From the NCBI GenBank assembly GCA_041686855.1, contig JAWLDA010000003.1, forward strand, positions 292,183 through 356,182: a DNA stretch of 64,000 bases, given 5' to 3'. Positions within the stretch are counted from its first letter, which is position 1. The number at the start of each line of letters is the position of its first letter. Position numbers and translations under genes: made by a program. Positions 24,721-34,184 of this stretch are shown in pieces. The notes under the pieces are model-generated. The model ran no database searches. It saw only the letters and a program-made list of their open reading frames with translations, and was not told the DNA's origin. The stretch comes from JAWLDA01 sp041686855 (GTDB lineage Bacteria > Bacillota > Limnochordia > DTU080 > RSA5).

Positions 24721-27700
24721 CTAAAAAAGAGCAATTTGATCCGTCTCGGGCAACTCACTCAGCGTGCCGTGCTCACTAAGTGTCTCGATCACTGTCTTAC
24801 TCACTTTACTCCGCCGTTGGAGGTCTTCAATCGACGTGAAAGCCCGTTCGTCACGCGCAGCAACGATCGCCTGCGCCGCCGATTTGCCCACCCCTTGCAA
24901 AGACGAGAAGGGGCAGCGCAGCGATCCATCTTCGATCGAGAAACGCTCGACCTCGGAACGGTACAGATCCACCGGTAGAAAACGAACGCCACGCGCCATA
25001 GCTTCAAGCACCACTTCGAGGACGGTGATGACGCCCTTCTCTTTGGCGCTTGCATCGTTCCCCTTGGCCTCGAGCCGCTCCAACTCCCGTCGACAGCCGG
25101 ATTCCCCCGACGCGACCAACGCTGCGTCAAAGTCGGCTGCCGCCCGAATCGTGAAGTAGGCAGAGTAGAAGGCTTCTGGGTGATGCACTTTAAAGTAAGC
25201 GATACGAAGCGCCATCATGACGTAGGCCGCAGCGTGCGCCTTGGGGAACAGGTACGAGATTTTCCGGCACGATTCGATATACCATTTTGGAACCCCGTTG
25301 GCAAGCATCGTTTGTTCGTGCTCGTCGCTGACCCCTTTCCCTTTCCTTACACTCTCCGAGATTGCGAAGGCGTCGCCGGGCGTCAGACCGTGACGTATCA
25401 GGGCGGTCATGATGTCGTCCCGAGTCGCAATCACATCTTTGAGCGTCGACGTCTTCTCCCGGATCAACTCTTGAGCATTACCGGTCCAAACGTTCGTTCC
25501 GTGGGACAATCCGGAGATACGGATAAGCTCACCCACGCTTGTCGGACGCGTGTCGACGAGCATCTGCCGCACGAATCGGGTACCAAACTCCGGGACCGCC
25601 AACGTCGCGACGACGCCGGAGGCCCCTTTTTCGTCGATGCCCAAGGCATCGAGGCTCGAGAAGAGCGACAGGGTTTTAGGGTCATTAATGGGAATCTGCC
25701 GCACTTCGACCCCGGTTATATCCTGTAAGACACGCAACATCGTCGGGTCATCGTGTCCGAGGATGTCTAACTTGACCAGCGTATCCTTAATGGTCTCACA
25801 ATCGAAATGCGTCGTGATGATCTCGGTATCGCCATCGTTGGCCGGGTGCTGAATCGGCGTGAACTCAAAGATGTCCCGCCCCGGGGGCACCACCATCAGT
25901 CCGCCAGGATGCTGGCCGGTCGTCCGCCTCACGCCTGAGCACCCGCGCACGAGACGGTTGATCTCCGCGTTGCGAGCTTGGACACCGCGGGAGTCGAGGA
26001 AATTGCGCACATATCCGTAGGCCGTTCGCTCGGCCAAACGACCGATCGTACCCGCTCGGTACACCTTGTCCGACCCAAAGAGCTGCTCGGCATACTTGTG
26101 CGCCTTGGGTTGATAGTCACCTGAGAAGTTAAGGTCGATGTCAGGCACCTTGTCCCCATGAAAGCCCATGAATGTCTCAAAAGGGATATCGTAACCGTCC
26201 CGCGTCAGTGCGCTCCCACAATCCGGACACGCTTTTTCGGGCAAGTCGATTCCGGCCGCAACTGAGCCGTCTTCGAAGACTTCGAAACGATGACACGACG
26301 GACAGATATAGTGTGGAGGCAGCGGATTCACCTCGGTAATCTCGCACATCGTGGCAACGAATGAGGAACCGACCGAGCCGCGTGATCCGACCAGGTATCC
26401 GTCGTCCAGAGAGCGCTTGACCAGCTTGTGCGCAATCAGGTACAACGAGGCGTACCCATTGTCGATGATCGAGGAGAGCTCCTTCTCCAGCCGCTTGGCG
26501 ACCAGATCGGGCAGCTCCTCACCGTACAACTCCTTGGCTCGAGCAACGGACATGCTTCGAATCTCTTCCTCGGCGCCTTCTAGGTGTGGAGGGTGGAAAC
26601 CGTCGGGAACCGGTCGCATATCCTCCACCTGATCGGCCACCCAGCGCGGGGTCGTCACAACTACGTCGTACGCCTTCTCTTGGCCGAGGTATGAGAACTC
26701 CTCCAGCATCTCGTCCGTCGTTCGTAGGTAGAGCGGTGTCGCCCGCTCCACGTCGAATCCGTGTCCCGCCATAATAATCTGTCGAAAAATCTCGTCTTCG
26801 GGCTTGAGAAAGTGTACGTCACCACTGGCTATGACAGGTTTGCCGAGCTGTTCGCCCAACGCGACGATGCGTTTGTTGATGGCTTGTAGACCTGCGTCAT
26901 CCTTAACGATGCCTTCATCGATGAGGAAACCGTTGTTATCGAGCGGCTGGATCTCCAAGTAATCGTAGTAACGAGCGATACTCTCGATGCGTTCGTCTGG
27001 CTCTCCATGCAAGATCGCCTGGTACAACTCGCCCGCCTCGCAGGCCGAGCCGACCATGATCCCTTCGCGATACTTCTCCAGCTCCTCCTTGGGTATCCGC
27101 GGACGACGGTAAAAGTAGTGCATGTGTGAGATCGAAACCAGGCGGTAAAGATTGCGCAGGCCCGTCTGATTCGTCGCCAGCAAGACGACGTGATACATCT
27201 TGCTCTCCTTGGCGGGCGTCTCGACGAGGTACCCTTCCACACCGTATATCAGCTTAATCCCCGCCTTGGCAGCCGCATCGTAGGCTTCAGGGAACGCCTG
27301 CACCACTCCGTGATCCGTGATAGCTACCGCCGGGTGCCCCCATTCTGAAGCGAGTCGAATGAGATGATCGACCTCCACCGCTCCGTCCAAGGCGCTCATT
27401 TTGGTATGGAGGTGTAACTCGACGCGCTTCTCTTGGGCTTCGTCCATACGCTGCGGGGGCGCAGGAACCCGCATGCAATCCCGAGGCATAAGCGTCAACT
27501 CGTTGGTAAATCGGTCAAATTGGGATCCACCGCGCACTCGCAACCAGTCCCCGGGACGGACTGCGCCGGCAAGGACAGGTTCGGTCTCAAACACTTTGGC
27601 GGAGATCGAATCTGAACCGTCTGTGAGGTCAAAGGTGACCAGCGTGCGCCCTGAGCGCATCTCACGTAGATCGACCGAGATCACTTCCCCTTCGACCACC

Positions 27701-28290
27701 ACGCTGCGCTCCTCGTCCTGAACCTCACGTATGGGTACGGGCTCTTCGGCCACCCTGCGCCCCATGAGGACCTCGTTGGTGTTCCCCGATTTCTTTGCGC
27801 GAGCTGAATCCCCGTTACGCTCAGTCTCCTGCATGCCGACCCATTCGCGGGCACGCTTCGCGATCATCTCCATATAGGCGTCGAGATCGTCTTCCGGCTC
27901 CTCGACCGTGCTCGAACCGTTGTAGGCGGTGGGTTCGGCCGGCTGTACCACCGCCAGTGCCTCCGAAGCCGCAGCCGCTTCCACAGCCCCGTTCCCATTC
28001 CCTTGGCCATTCGACGGTTCTACGACCCAGTCGACATGTCGCACGCATGGGATCTGTGCGACAAGTCGCTCGCCAAGTTGGGTATACTGGTCTTTGGTGA
28101 TTACTCGCCCCATTGAAGGATTGGGACGCACCCATATTCGCCACGACGACCGAGCCGGCTCGACGTCGACGTGACGCACCGTCATACTGAGAACCGGCTC
28201 TTCGCACCCGTCCCCCAGCCCGCGGGGAGCCAACACGTCGCGGAGCGGGACTCCTTGTGGATGTGGGTGAATGCGGAATACTTGCGACAC
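24721..28290 (-). CDS. polC: DNA polymerase III alpha subunit PolC lacking exonuclease domain
   Basis: Replicative polymerase of Firmicutes. It has 1189 residues against about 1430 for Bacillus PolC. Visible in order: a shortened N-terminal region; OB fold (about 196-275, VVVEGEVISVDLREMRSGRT); PHP start (VELHLHTKMSALDG, ITDHGVVQ; about 290-355); polymerase core with a zinc site (CPSC 663, CPDC 688) and the catalytic PDIDLNFSG (716-724); beta-binding and C-terminal domains, ending in QIALF. In Bacillus PolC a DEDD proofreading exonuclease of roughly 180 residues is inserted after the IYGVE.LV stretch. Here only a short ETPAKE linker joins YGVEGYLV to MYHVVLLATNQTG (residues about 350-373). 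No FDVETTG motif exists anywhere in the protein. Confidence 0.96.
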   Translation of the reverse strand: MSQVFRIHPHPQGVPLRDVLAPRGLGDGCEEPVLSMTVRHVDVEPARSSWRIWVRPNPSMGRVITKDQYTQLGERLVAQIPCVRHVDWVVEPSNGQGNGNGAVEAAAASEALAVVQPAEPTAYNGSSTVEEPEDDLDAYMEMIAKRAREWVGMQETERNGDSARAKKSGNTNEVLMGRRVAEEPVPIREVQDEERSVVVEGEVISVDLREMRSGRTLVTFDLTDGSDSISAKVFETEPVLAGAVRPGDWLRVRGGSQFDRFTNELTLMPRDCMRVPAPPQRMDEAQEKRVELHLHTKMSALDGAVEVDHLIRLASEWGHPAVAITDHGVVQAFPEAYDAAAKAGIKLIYGVEGYLVETPAKESKMYHVVLLATNQTGLRNLYRLVSISHMHYFYRRPRIPKEELEKYREGIMVGSACEAGELYQAILHGEPDERIESIARYYDYLEIQPLDNNGFLIDEGIVKDDAGLQAINKRIVALGEQLGKPVIASGDVHFLKPEDEIFRQIIMAGHGFDVERATPLYLRTTDEMLEEFSYLGQEKAYDVVVTTPRWVADQVEDMRPVPDGFHPPHLEGAEEEIRSMSVARAKELYGEELPDLVAKRLEKELSSIIDNGYASLYLIAHKLVKRSLDDGYLVGSRGSVGSSFVATMCEITEVNPLPPHYICPSCHRFEVFEDGSVAAGIDLPEKACPDCGSALTRDGYDIPFETFMGFHGDKVPDIDLNFSGDYQPKAHKYAEQLFGSDKVYRAGTIGRLAERTAYGYVRNFLDSRGVQARNAEINRLVRGCSGVRRTTGQHPGGLMVVPPGRDIFEFTPIQHPANDGDTEIITTHFDCETIKDTLVKLDILGHDDPTMLRVLQDITGVEVRQIPINDPKTLSLFSSLDALGIDEKGASGVVATLAVPEFGTRFVRQMLVDTRPTSVGELIRISGLSHGTNVWTGNAQELIREKTSTLKDVIATRDDIMTALIRHGLTPGDAFAISESVRKGKGVSDEHEQTMLANGVPKWYIESCRKISYLFPKAHAAAYVMMALRIAYFKVHHPEAFYSAYFTIRAAADFDAALVASGESGCRRELERLEAKGNDASAKEKGVITVLEVVLEAMARGVRFLPVDLYRSEVERFSIEDGSLRCPFSSLQGVGKSAAQAIVAARDERAFTSIEDLQRRSKVSKTVIETLSEHGTLSELPETDQIALF

Positions 28291-28332
28291 AGCCGAAAGC
28301 CTCCTAAGATCGAGCGAAATCCCGCTGGCAGG

Positions 28333-28962
28333 TTAGTCATCCCGCGAGACGCGAATAATCTCCCAGTACATGCGTAACCGAGCTTGAAAACCTTTGACGA
28401 GTCCGAGCTTCTCCTCTTTCGTCACCTGGGCCACGTGCTTGAGATTCACCTTCCGCACCCGCAAGTCGTGCTTCTCCGCAAACCGTGAGAGCGCCACTTC
28501 TACTCCATATCGACTGTGCTCGACGTGGGGCACCTCGTTCATGATCCACTTGCGCATCGCCCGTTGTCCCGACAGGAAAGGCGTGATCTTTTGCGCCATG
28601 TCGGTGGCGAACCGACCTTCGTCGAAAACCCCGACACTCATGTCCGCTTCATCGCAAACGACGGGATCGAGCAGGTCAAGGAGGTGCGACGGCGTCAACC
28701 CCGTTAGGTCGGCGTCCAAAAAGAGCAGGACATCCGCATCGGTGTTGTCCGCCCCTGCCTTCATAGCGCCCCCTTTTCCCATATTCTTCTGGAGATCGAT
28801 CACTCGGGCGCCGGCGGCTGCCGCTACCAACGATGTTCGATCGCTCGAGCCGTCGTTCACGACGATCACTTCGTCCACCACGTTGGCGCCGATCACTGTC
28901 TTCACAACCGAGCCGACGGTCTTCTCTTCGTCAAAAGCAGGAATGATCGCAGCAACCCTCAA
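28333..28962 (-). CDS. Family 2 glycosyltransferase (DPM/DPG synthase-like)
   Basis: Transfers a sugar from a nucleotide donor; the acceptor is unknown. The 209 residues have the GT-A fold: VAAIIPAFDEEKTVGSVVKT, VDEVIVVNDGSSD, MGKGGAMKAGADNTDADVLL and the DxD motif in FLDADL. There is no membrane helix, so it acts at the cytoplasmic face. Similar short cytosolic members occur in Bacillus and Clostridia. It lies between proS and polC, 18 bases after proS, so it is cotranscribed in the isoprenoid/envelope run; this placement is not one I know as conserved. Confidence 0.85.
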   Translation of the reverse strand: MRVAAIIPAFDEEKTVGSVVKTVIGANVVDEVIVVNDGSSDRTSLVAAAAGARVIDLQKNMGKGGAMKAGADNTDADVLLFLDADLTGLTPSHLLDLLDPVVCDEADMSVGVFDEGRFATDMAQKITPFLSGQRAMRKWIMNEVPHVEHSRYGVEVALSRFAEKHDLRVRKVNLKHVAQVTKEEKLGLVKGFQARLRMYWEIIRVSRDD

Positions 28963-28980
28963 GCAATGCCACCCCGTCTC

Positions 28981-30693
28981 TTAGGCGGACTCAAGCTGCG
29001 CGCATACGTGCTCCACAGCGTGATCAAGCGGGATTTGATCGTCGGAACGGGTGGCGCGGATTCGCACCTCGACCTTACCCTCCGCCAGAGACTTCGGTCC
29101 GACCACCACCCGGATTGGGAAGCCGATGAGGTCAGCATCTTTAAACTTAACGCCCGGCCGTTCGGCGCGATCGTCAAGGATCGCCTCCACTCCAGCGCCC
29201 CACAGTGACTCGTATAGATCGTGAGCCACCTCCATTTGCTCACTGCTCTTGGTATCAATCACAATGATGTCGACGTGGTACGGCGCGATGGCCACCGGCC
29301 ACACAATTCCGTCATCGTCGTGGTTTTGCTCGATGACGGCGGCCATCGTCCGTGTGACGCCTACTCCGTAACATCCCATCACACAGGGACGCTCGGCTCC
29401 ACTCTCGTCCAGGTAGAGCGCGCCTAGGCTCTCCGAATACTTCGTTCCAAGTTTAAACACTTGTCCTACCTCAATGCCGCGCGCTGTTTGAAGGTGACCG
29501 CCACACTCGGGGCAAGGATCGCCCGCAACGGCCGTGCGCAAGTCGAGCACTTCATCGCAGGAAAAATCACGCCCGTAAACAACGTTCACCAAGTGTGTAT
29601 CCGCCTTATTGGCGCCCGTAATGCCACCGACGATCGCCGGCACCTCATGGTCCGCAAGGATACGCACACCCTTTAATCCCACCGGACCAGCGAAGCCCAC
29701 CGGCGCTCCTGTTACACCCTCAACAACCTCCGCCGACGCTGCCTCAAGAAGCGTACAACCAAGCGCCCGACTCAGCTTGATCTCATTGAGCTCACGATCG
29801 CCGCGGACCAGCGCAATGACGGGTTCGCCGTCGGCTTCGTACACGAGAGTCTTGATCATGCGATCAGGAGACGCGTCGAGGAAGGCGGTCAATTCGCCAA
29901 TCGTGCGCACTCCCGGTGTCGCGACATCCTTGACGCTTGGCACTCCCCCAGTGTCGACGTTAGCCAACTGAGGAGGCCGCGTCTCGGCCTTCTCAACGTT
30001 GGCCGCGTAATCGCACGATTCGCAGTAGACGATCTCGGCTTCCCCACTCTCAGCGATCACCATAAACTCGTGGGTATCGTTGCCCCCAATGGCTCCCGGA
30101 TCGGCGAGGACGGCGCGCGTCCGCAAACCGCAACGAGCGAATAGACGTTCGTAAGCGTCAAACATCCTTTGGTACGTCTCGTTCAAGCCCGTCTGATCCC
30201 GATCGAACGAATAGGCGTCTTTCATAATGAACTCTCGACTGCGCATGACGCCAAATCGAGGTCTAATCTCATCGCGATACTTGTTTTGAATCTGATAAAG
30301 ATTGAGCGGCAACTGACGATACGAACGCACTTCATTCTTAACCAAGTCGGTGATGATCTCTTCGTGGGTCGGTCCAAGGCAAAAGGAGCGCCCGTGTCGA
30401 TCCTGAATGCGAAACATCTCGTCACCGTAATCGTTCCATCGTCCGCTCTCGTGCCAAAGCTCAGCGGGCTGCATAATCGGCAACATCAGCTCCTGAGCGC
30501 CGGCCTGGTCCATCTCGTCCCGAACAATCTCCATAATCTTTCGCAACACTCGGTAACCTAATGGAAGGTATGTATAAATACCTCCGGCCACTTTACGCAT
30601 CATACCGGCCCGCAACATCAGGCGATGGGATGGTATTTCAGCTTCGGCAGGCACTTCTCGTAGCGTCGATGAAAGGAGGCTAGAAAACTTCAT
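28981..30693 (-). CDS. proS: Prolyl-tRNA synthetase
   Basis: Charges tRNA-Pro. The 570 residues are of the bacterial long type: class II motif 1 (AEIPSHRLMLRAGMMRKVAG), motif 2 (RDEIRPRFGVMRSREFIMKD), an editing (INS) domain at about 225-405 (TLVYEADGEPVIALVRGDRE), motif 3 (GCYGVGVTRTMAAVIEQNHD), and the anticodon-binding domain at about 470-570. The ATG at 30693 has AGGGG about 11 bases upstream; a TTG at 30705 is the alternative. Order rseP-proS-polC is conserved in Firmicutes. Confidence 0.96.
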   Translation of the reverse strand: MKFSSLLSSTLREVPAEAEIPSHRLMLRAGMMRKVAGGIYTYLPLGYRVLRKIMEIVRDEMDQAGAQELMLPIMQPAELWHESGRWNDYGDEMFRIQDRHGRSFCLGPTHEEIITDLVKNEVRSYRQLPLNLYQIQNKYRDEIRPRFGVMRSREFIMKDAYSFDRDQTGLNETYQRMFDAYERLFARCGLRTRAVLADPGAIGGNDTHEFMVIAESGEAEIVYCESCDYAANVEKAETRPPQLANVDTGGVPSVKDVATPGVRTIGELTAFLDASPDRMIKTLVYEADGEPVIALVRGDRELNEIKLSRALGCTLLEAASAEVVEGVTGAPVGFAGPVGLKGVRILADHEVPAIVGGITGANKADTHLVNVVYGRDFSCDEVLDLRTAVAGDPCPECGGHLQTARGIEVGQVFKLGTKYSESLGALYLDESGAERPCVMGCYGVGVTRTMAAVIEQNHDDDGIVWPVAIAPYHVDIIVIDTKSSEQMEVAHDLYESLWGAGVEAILDDRAERPGVKFKDADLIGFPIRVVVGPKSLAEGKVEVRIRATRSDDQIPLDHAVEHVCAQLESA

Positions 30694-30795
30694 CGCGTAT
30701 GACAACCCCTATGTAGTAGCCTAAATGCTTATCCATGTATATGACATACACGACGCCATGCGCCCAACGAGCGCGCAAGCCGTGAGGACCACGGC

Positions 30796-31872
30796 CTACG
30801 CGCTGAGGTGGAGGACGTCTTGATAGACGGCAAAGACCATCAGTAGCAGAATAATCACGAATCCTATAAACTGCGCCATTCCGCGATGCGCCGGATCGAG
30901 TGGACGTCCACGAATCCCTTCGAGCGCCAACAAGACAAGCCAACCACCGTCCAACACGGGGATCGGCAACAAGTTTAACAGGCCGAGATTGAGGTTGAGG
31001 CCGATAGCAAGTGATAATAGCGCATCCATACCCTGACGGGCGGCCTCACCAGTGATTGTGATAATGCCGATCGGTCCACGTAAGTCGACCTCGCTCCCGC
31101 CGGAGATCATCGATCCAATCGCTTGGACGATACCAACTGTTCCCCGCCAGGTGTCCGCCGCGGCGAATGTGATCGCACGTACTGGACCTAGCCGAGGCTG
31201 GCTCCTTATTTCGATACCCAAAAGTCCGACTCCTGTGTCGGGATCAGGGCGTGGGACCACCGTGATTTCTTGACGCTTCTCCGCGCGCCGAATCGTAAGC
31301 TCCAGTTCGCGCCCGGCGTTCGGCTGCACCCGCGCGATCACTTCGTCTGCGCTCTGTGTGCGTTCGCCCTCGACCGCCTCGATAACGTCTCCGGGAAGAA
31401 GCCCCGCTTCGTACGCCGCCGATCCTTGCACGACCCGGCTCACCGTTGGTGGAACGAAGACCAGCATGTAGTAAGAGGCAATCAGTATAAAGGCCAGGAG
31501 GAAGTTCATAAACGGCCCAGCGGCGATGATAGCCATCCGCTGCCAAATGGGTCGCCGATTAAAATTGCGCTCGTCGTCCGCATCAACCTCTTGGTCGGCT
31601 TCAAGCGCGGGATCCATGCCGGCCAACTTTACAAACCCACCTAAGGGAAAGAGGCGGACTGAGTACTGTGTGCCACCGCGCTTCAGTCGAAAGAGCGGAG
31701 GGCCGAAGCCGAGCGCAAATTCAAAGACACGTACTCCGCACGCCTTGGCGACGGCGAAGTGACCTAACTCGTGAAAGAAGACGATCGTCCCAAAGATGAC
31801 GATAAAGCTGATCGCGGTGAGCAGGGCGCCTTGGGCGAATTGACCAAGCGCCGCCGCCGCTAGGAAATCCAC
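30796..31872 (-). CDS. rseP: Site-2 intramembrane metalloprotease RseP/RasP
   Basis: Cleaves membrane-embedded substrates such as anti-sigma factors and signal-peptide remnants. It has 358 residues. The zinc-binding HELGH motif lies in the first membrane helix (FHELGHFAVAKACGVRVFEF), a PDZ domain at about 150-235 (GSAAYEAGLLPGDVIEAVEG), and the second active-site motif near LNLLPIPVLDGG. Four membrane helices are visible. The GTG at 31872 has GAGGAAG 8 bases upstream. It follows dxr closely, as in Bacillus. Confidence 0.95.
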   Translation of the reverse strand: MDFLAAAALGQFAQGALLTAISFIVIFGTIVFFHELGHFAVAKACGVRVFEFALGFGPPLFRLKRGGTQYSVRLFPLGGFVKLAGMDPALEADQEVDADDERNFNRRPIWQRMAIIAAGPFMNFLLAFILIASYYMLVFVPPTVSRVVQGSAAYEAGLLPGDVIEAVEGERTQSADEVIARVQPNAGRELELTIRRAEKRQEITVVPRPDPDTGVGLLGIEIRSQPRLGPVRAITFAAADTWRGTVGIVQAIGSMISGGSEVDLRGPIGIITITGEAARQGMDALLSLAIGLNLNLGLLNLLPIPVLDGGWLVLLALEGIRGRPLDPAHRGMAQFIGFVIILLLMVFAVYQDVLHLSA

Positions 31873-31885
31873 GAAGGCATCTTCC

Positions 31886-33052
31886 TCATAAGATCGATTG
31901 TTCCCTCATCAAGTACCCCTCTGCCTCACTGCGCGCCCAAGCGTCCGCCGCCAACACCTCGTCGAGCGTCGTTGCGGTCGCCGGGTCGTGACGCGATAAA
32001 ACGTGCTCGACGCAGCGGGCAATCTCCATAAAGCCGATCCGGCCTTCAAGGAATGAAGCCACGGCAACCTCATTGGCCGCGCTCAGTACAGCGGGAGCGG
32101 TCCCGCCCACCCTACCGGCTTGGTAGGCCAATCGCAGGCATGGAAAGCGACCCGAGTCGGGCGATTCGAACGTAAGCCGCCCCACGTCGGCTAATGAGAG
32201 CGGCGCCGAGGCGCCGACCTCTCTGGAGGGATATGTGAGAGCGTACTGGATGGGGCCTTTCATGTCTGCCGCCCCGAGTTGAGCGATGATCGAGCCGTCC
32301 ACCATTTCTATCATCGAGTGTATGATACTTTGCGGATGAACCACCACCTCGATGTCGTCAATGTCGACGCCAAAGAGCCAGTGGGCCTCGATCACCTCTA
32401 ACCCTTTATTCATCAGTGTCGCTGAATCGATGGTAATCTTACCGCCCATCTGCCACGTCGGATGTCGCAGTGCGTCGGAGACGCCTGCGGCCTTCATTTC
32501 GTCAATACTCCAAGTGCGGAATGGCCCTCCCGAGGCGGTGAGCAAGACGCGCCGGAGACTCCCCGGCTTCTCTCCCTGCAGACATTGGAAGACGGCGCTA
32601 TGCTCGCTGTCCACCGGGATGATCTCACCGGTGCCCTCACGGGCGGCCTGCATGACAAGCCGGCCTCCGGCCACTAGACTCTCTTTGTTGGCTAGGGCGA
32701 CGCGTTTGCCCTGGCGTAACGAGGCCAATGTGGCAGTGATCCCGACGGAGCCGACGACCGCCGTTACGACGATCTCAGCTTCAGCAAGCGAGGCTGCTTC
32801 GACGAGAGCCTCGTCGCCACACCCTACACTCACGCCCCCGCCGAGGGCTTCCCGCACCGTAGCGACATCTGCGGAGTCTCGCACTGCCACGTATCGCGGC
32901 CGAAATCGTCGGGCCTGTTGAACGAGGAGATCGACGTTGCGTCCAGCCGTCAGCGCCACGATATGGAACTGGTCCGGTAGCGCTGCAATCACCTCAAGCG
33001 TACTGGTGCCGATCGAACCGGTTGAGCCCAAAATTGAGACGCCGCGGCTCAT
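31886..33052 (-). CDS. dxr: 1-deoxy-D-xylulose 5-phosphate reductoisomerase
   Basis: Second step of the methylerythritol phosphate pathway, making isoprenoid precursors (undecaprenyl phosphate, menaquinone). It has 388 residues. NADPH-binding SILGSTGSIGTSTLEVIAAL stands at the N-terminus; the metal and substrate site is in IIPVDSEHSAVFQCL; PTWQMGGKITIDSATLMNKG is the family signature. A promoter with an exact TATAAT lies just upstream, so this gene starts the dxr-rseP-proS-glycosyltransferase-polC unit. Its product feeds UppS, encoded a little upstream. Confidence 0.97.
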   Translation of the reverse strand: MSRGVSILGSTGSIGTSTLEVIAALPDQFHIVALTAGRNVDLLVQQARRFRPRYVAVRDSADVATVREALGGGVSVGCGDEALVEAASLAEAEIVVTAVVGSVGITATLASLRQGKRVALANKESLVAGGRLVMQAAREGTGEIIPVDSEHSAVFQCLQGEKPGSLRRVLLTASGGPFRTWSIDEMKAAGVSDALRHPTWQMGGKITIDSATLMNKGLEVIEAHWLFGVDIDDIEVVVHPQSIIHSMIEMVDGSIIAQLGAADMKGPIQYALTYPSREVGASAPLSLADVGRLTFESPDSGRFPCLRLAYQAGRVGGTAPAVLSAANEVAVASFLEGRIGFMEIARCVEHVLSRHDPATATTLDEVLAADAWARSEAEGYLMREQSIL

Positions 33053-33080
33053 ACTTTAACACCACCAATCCCTTCCATAG

Positions 33081-33089
33081 ATTATACCA
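33081..33089 (-). promoter_or_regulatory. Extended -10 promoter of dxr operon
   Basis: On the minus strand TGG followed by TATAAT (33081-33086), an exact consensus -10 with the TGn extension. No good -35 is seen 16-18 bases upstream, which is acceptable for an extended -10 promoter. It lies about 30 bases before the dxr start. Confidence 0.6.
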
Positions 33090-33140
33090 CACCCTAGACC
33101 GTAACTTGCACCTCTCGTCCACGTTGGCGCTGCCGATCCG

Positions 33141-34184
33141 TCACTCCTTCGTCACGTGCGGGAGGAGGCTGACGACGCAGACCGCCTTCAGGGTAATCGC
33201 AACGATAGGTCCGATGAGAATACCGTTGATTCCCATCAACGCGCCCCCCAAGTAAATGGCCGCGATGCTTGTCACGGGGTGGAGTCCGACGTGACGGCCT
33301 ACCACCTGTGGCTCCAACACTTGCCGCACGAGGAGAATCAAGAGCCAAACACAAAGAACGCCGATCGCTCGCGTCCAATCGGCTACTGCCATGAGTGAGA
33401 GAAGGAGCGGGATAAAAACCCCTGAGGGGCCCACCATCGGAACGAGGTCGAGGATACCGGCCAAGGTGCCTAATATCCAGGCGTAGCGGACATTAAAGAG
33501 GAGCAAACCCAGGATCGCAAGGCATCCGCTGACGGCGACAAGAATAACCTGCGCCCGAACGAATCCGAGGAGACCGTTGGTGATCTCCGTCTTGATTCGC
33601 CTCACCTCGGCCCGCCATCCCTTGGGAAGGAGACGGAAGAGAAAGTCGCCGAGCAGCCGCTTGTCACGACTGATAAAGTAGGTCGTAGTCAACATCACTG
33701 CGACGATTACAAAGAGTGATGGCAGACTGCCAACCCGCGCTACCATTTGCGTAGCCACGTCGCCCATCACCTGGAGCGCCTGCTCCGCCCCACGCCGCAA
33801 CGCGTCGTCAAAAGGATGAGGCAGCTCGGCCAGAATACTGCTCAATTGCTCAGCCCACTCCTCAACAAGTGCGCCCATACGTCGGGCATACTCCGGCAAA
33901 TTAGTGCGAAAGTGCTCGGCCTCTCGTACCAAATTGACAAAGAGGACCCACACGCCTAAAGCAGCGCCCACGCCCAGAGCGCCGATGGCCATGAGCGCAC
34001 CGATCGCACGAGAGAGGCCGGCTCTCTCGAGGCGATTCACCATGGGATCGATGATCGCTGCCATCAACAGAGCGAGAAGGAATGGACCCACGAGGGCGAA
34101 CAAGCTTTCGGCAAAAAGAATAAAGAGAATAAAGAGGCAGGCAGCGGCGATGGAGAGGCGCGCCCTCAGGCGCATCGGCCTCAC
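33141..34184 (-). CDS. AI-2E family membrane protein, YtvI-like
   Basis: Polytopic membrane protein of 347 residues with about seven helices in the AI-2E (UPF0118) pattern: two helices near the N-terminus (LSIAAACLFILFILFAESLF; VGPFLLALLMAAIIDPMVNR), a helical extracellular stretch rich in charged residues (about 85-150), then VILVAVSGCLAILGLLLFNV and the conserved ILDLVPMVGPSGVFIPLLLS. Sporulation protein YtvI belongs to this family, but the family also includes general exporters, so the role is open. The GTG overlaps the cdsA stop; an ATG three codons later is possible. I do not know it as a conserved neighbour of cdsA and dxr. Confidence 0.8.
   Translation of the reverse strand: MRPMRLRARLSIAAACLFILFILFAESLFALVGPFLLALLMAAIIDPMVNRLERAGLSRAIGALMAIGALGVGAALGVWVLFVNLVREAEHFRTNLPEYARRMGALVEEWAEQLSSILAELPHPFDDALRRGAEQALQVMGDVATQMVARVGSLPSLFVIVAVMLTTTYFISRDKRLLGDFLFRLLPKGWRAEVRRIKTEITNGLLGFVRAQVILVAVSGCLAILGLLLFNVRYAWILGTLAGILDLVPMVGPSGVFIPLLLSLMAVADWTRAIGVLCVWLLILLVRQVLEPQVVGRHVGLHPVTSIAAIYLGGALMGINGILIGPIVAITLKAVCVVSLLPHVTKE

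Noticed and set aside
25270..25285. TGGTATATC word inside polC resembling the extended -10
   Set aside because: It lies inside coding sequence without a -35 and does not match the TATAnT end.
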